Assembly: GCA_963555775.3 (NCBI GenBank)
Contig: CAUVWY020000005.1
Coordinates: 62,001-126,000, forward strand
Origin: JAJEDW01 sp963555775
Lineage (GTDB): Bacteria; Acidobacteriota; Terriglobia; 20CM-2-55-15
DNA length: 64,000 nt
Direction of reading: 5' to 3'
In this document: positions 58,260-64,000 of the stretch, piece after piece
Position numbering within the stretch: the first letter of the stretch is position 1
Layout of the letters: every line of letters starts with the position of its first letter
The notes under the pieces: generated by a model
Databases searched by the model: none
Told to the model about the DNA's origin: nothing
What the model saw: only the letters and a program-made list of their open reading frames with translations
Program-made: the position numbers and the translations under genes

Positions 58260-60674
58260 ATGGGCTTGCCCCGAAAGTTGACATCGAACGAACTCTACAA
58301 GCGCTCCGACCCGGAATCGTTCGACTTCGAGACGACCGGCCAGATCGACAATCCACCCGAGATCGTCGGACAATCGCGGGCCGTCGAATCGATCCGTTTC
58401 GCCGCCGGTATGGAGCACGAGGGCTACAATCTGTTCGTTCTGGGTCCCCCGGGGACCGGCAAGCGCCACCTGGTCGAGCGTTTTCTGAAGAGCGAATCCG
58501 CGGGCCGGAACGTACCCGGCGACATCTGTTACGCCAACAATTTTACCGATGCCAGTCGTCCGAGGTTGCTTCTGCTTCCTTCGGGCAAGGGTGCTCTCCT
58601 CAAACAAGACATCGAGGAAATGGTCGAAGAGATCGCAACGACGCTTCCCGCGGCGTTCGAGAGCGAGGAATACCAGTCCCGAATCCAGGCGGCGCAGCAG
58701 GAATTCAAGGAACAGCACGAAAACAAGCTCGAAGAACTTCAGGCAAGGGCGCAAAAACAGGGCTTCTCGATGATGCAGTCGCCGATGGGGATCGTGTTTG
58801 CTCCCATGAACGAGGGCGAAGTCCTGGTGCAGGAAGAATTCCGGAAGCTACCCGTCGAGGACCAGAAGAGGCTTGAGACAGCAATCGAGGCATTGCAACT
58901 GGAACTGCAGTCGATCCTGCGAACCGTCCCCCGGCTTGAACGGGAGTTGCGTGGACGGATGCGCGAACTGCACAGGGAACTGACCGATATCGCAATCGGG
59001 CATCTCATTGAGGAACTCCGCCAGAAATACAGCGACTTCGCACCGGTCACCGAGTTTCTGGACTCCGTCCACAAGGATCTCATCCAGCATGCCCGGGATC
59101 TTCTTCAACCCCCGGATCCACATGGTCAGCCCCTGCCTGTCCCGGACGGCTCACCGCTCGGCCGCCGCTATGGAATCAACGTCCTGGTCGACAACGGATC
59201 GCAGGACGGCGCTCCCGTCGTCAACGAAGATCACCCGACGTATGAAAACCTCGTCGGACGCGTGGAACACGTGTCCCAAATGGGCACGCTCGTCACCGAT
59301 TTCACTCTCATCAAGGCGGGCGCGCTTCACCGTGCGAACGGCGGTTACTTGATTCTGGACGTACGACGGGTGTTGATGCAGCCCTATGCGTGGGAAGGGT
59401 TGAAGCGTGTTCTGAAGGCAGGGGAGATCAAGATAGAACCGGTGGCTGGATTTATCAGCATGCTGTCGCTGGATCCGGAACCCGTCCCCATCGACGTCAA
59501 GGTGGTTCTGATCGGAGACCCCGAGCTGTATTACCTGCTTTGCCAATACGATCCGGACTTCCCCAGCCTGTTCAAGGTGGTTGCCGACTTCGACCGCATC
59601 GTCGATCGCGATCCCGAAACTGAAAGGCTCTACGCGGGGCTGATCGCGGAGTTGGCGCGCAAACACGGTCTCCGGCCGTTCGACCGCGGTGCGATGGCCC
59701 GCATTATCGAGGACAGCGCGCGTCGTGCCGAGGATTCCGAACGACTGAGCGGACACATCGGGCACCTGTCCGACCTGGTTCGTGAATGCGACTACTGGGC
59801 CAGGATGGACGGCGCCGACAAGGTGCGGCGAGACCACGTCGACACGGCGATTGAAACCCGGATCCGCCGAGTGGACCTGATGCGCGAGCGAATGCAGGAA
59901 CAAGTGCTGCGCGAAACCGTTTCGATCGACACCGCGGGTGCCACCGTCGGGCAGATCAACGGACTCGCGGTACTCCAATTGGACAGCTTTTCGTTCGGAA
60001 GGCCAATCCGTATCACCGCAAGGGTCCGCATGGGTAAGGGCGAGGTCGTCGACATCGAACGAGAGGTCGAACTCAGCGGACCCATTCACTCGAAGGGAGT
60101 TCTGATCCTGTCCAGCTTTCTGGGTTCTAGATACGCCTTTGACCGGCCGCTTTCGCTTCAGGCCAGCCTGGTGTTCGAACAATCCTACAGTGGTATCGAT
60201 GGCGACAGCGCCTCATCGACGGAACTCTACGCGTTGTTGTCGGCCATCTCGGGAGTGCCGATCATGCAGTCCTTTGCCGTGACCGGATCGGTCAACCAAC
60301 TCGGACAGGTCCAGGCGATCGGCGGCGCCAACCAGAAAATCGAGGGGTTCTTCGACCTTTGCGCCGCGCGCGGCCTGAGCGGGGATCAGGGCGTTCTGAT
60401 TCCCGAATCGAACGTCAAGCATCTGATGTTGCGCCAGGACGTGGTCGACGCGGTCAAAGCTGGACAATTCCATGTCTATGCCGTTCGGACGATCGACGAG
60501 GGAATCGAACTCCTGACCGGTGTCGAGTCGGGTGCGCCGGATGAGAACGGCCAATACCCCGCTGACAGCATCAATGGCAAGGTGGCCGAACGGCTCAGGG
60601 AAATGACCGCGTTGCAGCGATCGTTTGCCGCGCCGGCCGCCGCCGAACCAGATTCGGCGGAACAATCGCAATGA
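58260..60674 (+). CDS. Lon-like ATP-dependent protease
   Basis: An 804-residue protein of the Lon-related (LonB-like) family. Walker A GPPGTGK lies at residues 62-68 and is interrupted from the rest of the ATPase by a long coiled-coil insert (about 130-260, FKEQHENKLEELQARAQKQG). Then come the ATPase end (LDVRRVLMQPYAWEGLKR; VVLIGDPELYYLL) and a C-terminal Lon peptidase with Ser650 in GDSASS and Lys693 in NQKIEG. The 43-residue distance equals that of the Lon catalytic pair. It should degrade damaged proteins using ATP. The start follows AGGAGG. The universal stress gene overlaps the stop as ATGA. Confidence 0.87.
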   Translation: MGLPRKLTSNELYKRSDPESFDFETTGQIDNPPEIVGQSRAVESIRFAAGMEHEGYNLFVLGPPGTGKRHLVERFLKSESAGRNVPGDICYANNFTDASRPRLLLLPSGKGALLKQDIEEMVEEIATTLPAAFESEEYQSRIQAAQQEFKEQHENKLEELQARAQKQGFSMMQSPMGIVFAPMNEGEVLVQEEFRKLPVEDQKRLETAIEALQLELQSILRTVPRLERELRGRMRELHRELTDIAIGHLIEELRQKYSDFAPVTEFLDSVHKDLIQHARDLLQPPDPHGQPLPVPDGSPLGRRYGINVLVDNGSQDGAPVVNEDHPTYENLVGRVEHVSQMGTLVTDFTLIKAGALHRANGGYLILDVRRVLMQPYAWEGLKRVLKAGEIKIEPVAGFISMLSLDPEPVPIDVKVVLIGDPELYYLLCQYDPDFPSLFKVVADFDRIVDRDPETERLYAGLIAELARKHGLRPFDRGAMARIIEDSARRAEDSERLSGHIGHLSDLVRECDYWARMDGADKVRRDHVDTAIETRIRRVDLMRERMQEQVLRETVSIDTAGATVGQINGLAVLQLDSFSFGRPIRITARVRMGKGEVVDIEREVELSGPIHSKGVLILSSFLGSRYAFDRPLSLQASLVFEQSYSGIDGDSASSTELYALLSAISGVPIMQSFAVTGSVNQLGQVQAIGGANQKIEGFFDLCAARGLSGDQGVLIPESNVKHLMLRQDVVDAVKAGQFHVYAVRTIDEGIELLTGVESGAPDENGQYPADSINGKVAERLREMTALQRSFAAPAAAEPDSAEQSQ

Positions 60675-61510
60675 CCGATACACCACCCATCCGAAGGATC
60701 CTGGTCGGGCTGGACGCATCCCCGGGAAGCATGGCGGCACTGAAAGCCTCGGCGCACATGGCCGCATTGTTGCAAGCCGAACTTCTGGGTTTATACGTCG
60801 AGGACGAATCGTTGCTGCGTGGGGCCGATATTTCGATGACCCAGTTGGTGGGATCGTTTTCGGGGACGATCCGCCCGATCGAACGCCGCGAAGTCGAACA
60901 GTCGTTACGGATTCAGGCAAGACGGGCCCGGCAAGCCCTGGAATCGGTCGCGGGGCACGCGCAGGTTCGATGGTCTTTCCGGGTTGCTCGCGGTCCCGTC
61001 GAAAAAGAACTTATCGCCGCTTCGACTCAGGCAGACATGATCGGCCTCGGCCGCTGCGGGTGGTCGCTCGTCGAAACACGATACGTCGGACGGACGAGTC
61101 AGGCGATCCTGGCCCGCACCGGAACGCCCGTACTGCTGCTCCCGCGCAACCTGCGGCCCGGGAGCGCCATCGTGACGGTCTACGACGGGAGCATGAAGGC
61201 CAGGACGGGACTGGGACTCGCGGTTCGTCTCGCACGCGAAGACATCACTCCGCTGGTGATCGTCGTCCCCGGCCCCGATCATGGAACGGCCGAAGGGCTG
61301 GCGGTCTCGGCCAAGGAAGAACTCCAGCGGCTTGACATTCACAGGGCGGCGTCCTACCGCCGCATTCCCAGGATGGAACCGTCCACGCTGGCGGCATCGG
61401 TGGGCGCCGAAGGGATTGGAATCCTCATCCTTCCCGACAACGGAGAACTCTCGGGCGGCTCACTCCAGTTGCTGGCACATCTGGACGTTCCCGTTCTGGT
61501 CATCCGATAG
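60671..61510 (+). CDS. Universal stress protein with two UspA domains
   Basis: A 279-residue protein with two Usp-like domains (about 8-155 and 158-279). The first begins ILVGLDASPGSMAALKASAH and contains ADMIGLGRCG and ARTGTPVLLLPRN. The second has IVTVYDGSMKARTGLGLAVRLA and ends DVPVLVIR. The nucleotide-binding G-x-x-G-x(9)-G-S/T motif is only partly kept. It should act in stress endurance and probably works with the Lon-like protease, whose gene overlaps its start (ATGA). Its TAG stop is the first three bases of a partial copy of the 178-base repeat. Confidence 0.82.
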   Translation: MTDTPPIRRILVGLDASPGSMAALKASAHMAALLQAELLGLYVEDESLLRGADISMTQLVGSFSGTIRPIERREVEQSLRIQARRARQALESVAGHAQVRWSFRVARGPVEKELIAASTQADMIGLGRCGWSLVETRYVGRTSQAILARTGTPVLLLPRNLRPGSAIVTVYDGSMKARTGLGLAVRLAREDITPLVIVVPGPDHGTAEGLAVSAKEELQRLDIHRAASYRRIPRMEPSTLAASVGAEGIGILILPDNGELSGGSLQLLAHLDVPVLVIR

Positions 61511-61556
61511 CCCGCCTTTCTGACGCGTTGTGGGCGCGAAGAGTCGGGAGAGGCCC
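61508..61556. repeat. 178-base inverted-repeat element, truncated copy C
   Basis: TAGCCCGCCTTTCTGACGCGTTG and the following GCGCGAAGAGTCGG match the left end of copies A and B, then the similarity stops at about 61556. The TAG at its very start is the stop codon of the universal stress gene. The spacer behind it (61557-61649) has a twofold CGCCACGAATGCGG repeat and no gene. Confidence 0.65.
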
Positions 61557-61649
61557 CATCTCTAACGCCCCGAATACGGGGTGCGTATAGCGCCACGAAT
61601 GCGGACCCGTATTTCGCCACGAATGCGGGAGCGGCCCATTCCGGCGGGA

Positions 61650-62843
61650 TCAGGGATTACCGATGGCGCCCCCTGGGGGCAACCCGCTGGGCACCGCGGA
61701 CGGAATGGTCCGATCGAAATCCGGATCGGTAAGCGCTTCAAGGAAGGCGATGATTTCCCGCTTCTCGCGGTCGCTCATGTTGTCCACTCGCCGGAAGTTC
61801 CTGTCGAGACGAGAGAGACCGTCGTCCCGCCTGCCCCGGCCGGCGTCGGAAACATTCGGGTTCTCGGACCGGCCATTGTCGTAGAAGTCCAGCACGTCTT
61901 CGAGGGTCGCAAGCGTGCCATTGTGCATGTACGGCGCCGTCAGCGCGACGTTGCGGAGCGTGGGCGTCCGGAATCGAAACCGGCCGCCGCCAGCGTCGGG
62001 TTCCGACAACCGCGGGTGCTCGGCCACACCCTCGGCGTGCAGATTGAAGTCGGAGAACATCACGCCGTCGTGGCATCGGTCGCAACCCGCGTCGTCGAAT
62101 TCCTCCATACCGCGTTGCTGCTGGGCGGTCAATGCGGTCGTATCTCCGGCACGGAACCGGTCGAACGGGCTGTTCATCGCCACCAGGGTCCGCTCGAAAG
62201 CCGCGATTGCCCGGCCTATGCCTGACGCGGTGACGGACTCGCCAGAACCGAACGCGCGCTCAAAGAGGGTGACATATTCGGGAATCGCCTGAAGCCTGGC
62301 GACCACCGTGTCCACGGCGGCTTCCTCGGAGTATGCGGTGCCGCGCATCTCCTCGAATGCCTTGATCGGCTCGAGCGCCTGCACCTCGAGGCTCCGGACG
62401 CGGTTGTCCCAGAACATCGGAGCTCTCTCCTGATTGACCGAAGCGAGTGTACCGTCGAACTGCCGGTTGAACCGCCGGCGGCGGCGATTGTCGTTCGCCC
62501 CGTTGAAACCCACGTTGAGAATGGTCGGAGAGTTCCGCTTGACCACGGGGATGACGCCATCGGTCATGTCCGCGCGTGCGGATCCCAACCCGATCGAACC
62601 GGTTCCAAGCGACAGTTCACGGTCATCGGCATAGGCGAAATCGGGATGATGGCACGTTGCGCAGGCAATGTCCCGGCTGCCGGACAGGATCGGATCCCAG
62701 AAAAGGAGCCGTCCGAGTTCCTCGACGGCCGTTGGCGAGGCAGGTTCGACCGGGTTCTGCGCCTGGATTGGACTCGCCGTCTGAATCATGGAAGCTACCG
62801 CGAAAGCGGCAACGAGACTGAGGAGAGCGACGCGGACCTTCAT
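61650..62843 (-). CDS. Di-heme cytochrome c peroxidase/MauG-like protein
   Basis: A 397-residue exported protein (signal ends PIQAQ). Two c-type heme sites are visible: CATCHHPDFAYAD near residue 64 and CDRCHDGVMF near 253, with the axial-ligand and loop motifs RNSPTILNVGFNG near 104, MFWDNRVRSLE near 145 and PYMHNGTLATLEDVLDFYDNG near 310. It should reduce peroxide with electrons from a small cytochrome, or oxidise a partner as MauG does. ATG 62843 gives the signal peptide directly. It lies alone and is convergent with the universal stress gene. Confidence 0.86.
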   Translation of the reverse strand: MKVRVALLSLVAAFAVASMIQTASPIQAQNPVEPASPTAVEELGRLLFWDPILSGSRDIACATCHHPDFAYADDRELSLGTGSIGLGSARADMTDGVIPVVKRNSPTILNVGFNGANDNRRRRRFNRQFDGTLASVNQERAPMFWDNRVRSLEVQALEPIKAFEEMRGTAYSEEAAVDTVVARLQAIPEYVTLFERAFGSGESVTASGIGRAIAAFERTLVAMNSPFDRFRAGDTTALTAQQQRGMEEFDDAGCDRCHDGVMFSDFNLHAEGVAEHPRLSEPDAGGGRFRFRTPTLRNVALTAPYMHNGTLATLEDVLDFYDNGRSENPNVSDAGRGRRDDGLSRLDRNFRRVDNMSDREKREIIAFLEALTDPDFDRTIPSAVPSGLPPGGAIGNP

Positions 62844-63009
62844 GGCATGACTCCATTTTTCCGCAGTTGGTGTACGTCCATCCCGTGAGGGAAGCCCACC
62901 TGTTCGGAAACGTCTATCCAACCGAGGATAACGGACTGGCGCCGGCCGGGATGTAAAAGAAACATTACAAACCCTACGTTCTTGATTTGGGCTGTTTCGG
63001 ACTTGATTC

Positions 63010-63028
63010 GGGCGGTCATAGACTGCCC
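63010..63028. repeat. Small palindromic repeat, second copy
   Basis: GGGCGGTC-ATA-GACTGCCC, followed by CCTACA, parallels GTGCAGTC-ATA-GACTGCAC plus CCTACA at 44499-44523. The arms covary (G-C for T-A changes on both sides), which suggests the hairpin, not the exact sequence, is maintained. It stands in the spacer before the end of the radical SAM gene. Confidence 0.45.
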
Positions 63029-63083
63029 CTACATGCTCAATATTCAGGGATTTGGGCGCCCCATTTCTCGACAGGCGCCGCCG

Positions 63084-64000
63084 TCAGGTGGATGTCCGTT
63101 CGAGCGCCAGCCTGCGATATTGGGTGACATTCCCCCAAGCCACTATGGGGGGCGTCAGTTCCAGCGCCATGCCGCGGTATTCAGTGACGTTTCCCCATGC
63201 GACAATGGGATCGTCGAAAGTGGGGTCTCGCAGGACCCCAAGAAACTCGCCAAACTGCGGATGATCGCTTCGCCAAACGCATTTGTCGCGAAACACTTGC
63301 GCGGGCCAGGTCCCCCAATCCACTACCAGAGCGAATGCGACCTGATCCGCGCCGAGTTGCTTGCCGAGACGCACGAAATCGGGCATCTCGTGGAAGTTGT
63401 CCTTCTGCACCACATAGTCCAACCTCAGGAAGTCGAGATCGCCGGAACGACGGCGTTCACCCAGAAAAGCCGTATTCTCCAGCAGTGTCTGCCAACGTCC
63501 ACCGCGCCGGGTAATCCCGTAGGTCGGTTCGCTCGCGGCGTCGAAGGAAACAATCACTTCTCCAAGATTCCCGTGAATTCTGCGGATGCGACTCCAGTTT
63601 CGGGGTGTCAACAAGAGGCCGTTGGTTTGCAGGTTCACTTTGAGGCTTGGGAAATCCGCGCCGTCAATATCGAAAAGGAATTCCCGGAACATGCGGGAGG
63701 CGAATGGATCGCCCGAACCGGTGACACTTAGAAGAAACGGCCGCGTGCTCGGGACAGCAAACAATTCCCGGGTCAGGCGATCCTGCAATTTCTTGCGACG
63801 TTCGAACTCGGGGCCTTCCGTGTAGTTGATCAGTTCGGTCCGGCAGCTTGGGCATTGCAGGTTGCAGGAAGGATCGTTGCAAAGGTTGATGTGGGTCGGC
63901 GGTTGGTCCAACCGGACGCGCCGTTCGCGAACGTATCGGCCCACTTCGGGGTTTAGTTCGCTTTCCTCAATGGTCGGTAGCGTTTCGGCCTGAATTCTGG
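63084..64000 (-). CDS. Radical SAM protein (partial, runs off the right edge)
   Basis: The frame is open to the window end; the upstream part reads ETLPTIEESELNPEVGRYV without a start. The iron-sulphur motif is CNDPSCNLQCPSC (the C-x3-C-x2-C triad lies within it), followed by VTGSGDPFASRMF and NLQTNGLLLTPRNW, as in SPASM/twitch-type radical SAM enzymes that modify peptides or act in cofactor synthesis. The last 45 residues contain a 20-residue tandem duplication (PIVAWGNVTEYR, then PIVAWGNVTQYR), from a 60-base DNA repeat near 63085-63210. The target cannot be told from the window. Confidence 0.8.
   Translation of the reverse strand, partial: RIQAETLPTIEESELNPEVGRYVRERRVRLDQPPTHINLCNDPSCNLQCPSCRTELINYTEGPEFERRKKLQDRLTRELFAVPSTRPFLLSVTGSGDPFASRMFREFLFDIDGADFPSLKVNLQTNGLLLTPRNWSRIRRIHGNLGEVIVSFDAASEPTYGITRRGGRWQTLLENTAFLGERRRSGDLDFLRLDYVVQKDNFHEMPDFVRLGKQLGADQVAFALVVDWGTWPAQVFRDKCVWRSDHPQFGEFLGVLRDPTFDDPIVAWGNVTEYRGMALELTPPIVAWGNVTQYRRLALERTST

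Noticed and set aside
63084..63215. The IVAWGNV word shared by the radical SAM C terminus and AbiEii as evidence of gene fusion
   Set aside because: The word is only seven residues long, and the codons differ between the two places; the rest of the proteins is unrelated.
1..64000. tRNA, rRNA or riboswitch genes
   Set aside because: Reading through the gene-free spacers showed no cloverleaf with a T-loop consensus, no rRNA-like conserved words, and no recognisable riboswitch core. A covariance-model scan would be needed to exclude diverged cases.

Overview
The window is a GC-rich bacterial chromosome segment that most resembles an uncultured or sponge/soil-type Acidobacteriota (Vicinamibacteria-like). 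The clues are an FtsX/ADOP-style permease tail at the left edge, repeated DUF6152 exported proteins with small WEGD-motif secreted partners, PQQ beta-propeller dehydrogenases, a CBM9/DUF5916 outer-membrane protein, MmgE/PrpD and GntP genes, and many short dispersed inverted repeats. This assignment is inferred from gene content; there is no rRNA or other phylogenetic marker here.

Left part (1-13 kb): the permease tail, a three-gene DUF6338 set, a GNAT acetyltransferase, a ribbon-helix-helix/MazF toxin-antitoxin pair and a dead ribbon-helix-helix antitoxin. Then a catabolic stretch (acyl-CoA dehydrogenase, NmrA-like reductase, secreted amidohydrolase, lipoprotein, MmgE/PrpD), an ISAs1-type element whose transposase is fused to a DruA-like DUF4338 domain and split at an A AAA AAG heptamer, a Phd/PIN pair and a small membrane protein.

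13-31 kb is an export-dominated region. It holds CBM9/DUF5916, three loci containing both a WEGD-type secreted protein and a DUF6152 protein, a secreted PIMT, an amino-acid permease, a PQQ dehydrogenase, a YVTN propeller and a metallo-beta-lactamase-fold protein. It ends with a BlaI/BlaR1-like regulatory pair and a secreted protein that shares the BlaR1-like protein's C-terminal TonB-C-like domain.

31-44.3 kb is a decaying defence and mobile-element island: ParD with frameshifted ParE, a Fic protein with a winged-helix N terminus, a HicAB pair whose HicB has an extra N-terminal domain, the tail of a nuclease-like protein, and remnants of IS3, IS1182 and IS256. It also holds a SLOG/phosphoribosyltransferase pair with a nonsense codon in the transferase, an OLD-nuclease plus UvrD-like helicase pair (Gabija-like) followed by a truncated third gene, a tail-to-tail AbiE system with truncated toxin, and VapB with a VapC stub.

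44.6-64 kb returns to metabolism and export: a Tat-exported hydroxypyruvate-isomerase-like protein, a quinohemoprotein dehydrogenase, an aldose dehydrogenase, a GntP permease, a four-gene GT4/GH130 operon (GT, GH130, GT, GH130) closed by a strong terminator, a P4-type integrase scrap beside an AT-rich block, a Lon-like protease with a universal stress protein, a di-heme peroxidase, and a radical SAM protein that runs off the right edge. Several families of short inverted-repeat elements lie against, or actually supply, the stop codons of neighbouring genes. No tRNA, rRNA or CRISPR array was recognised.
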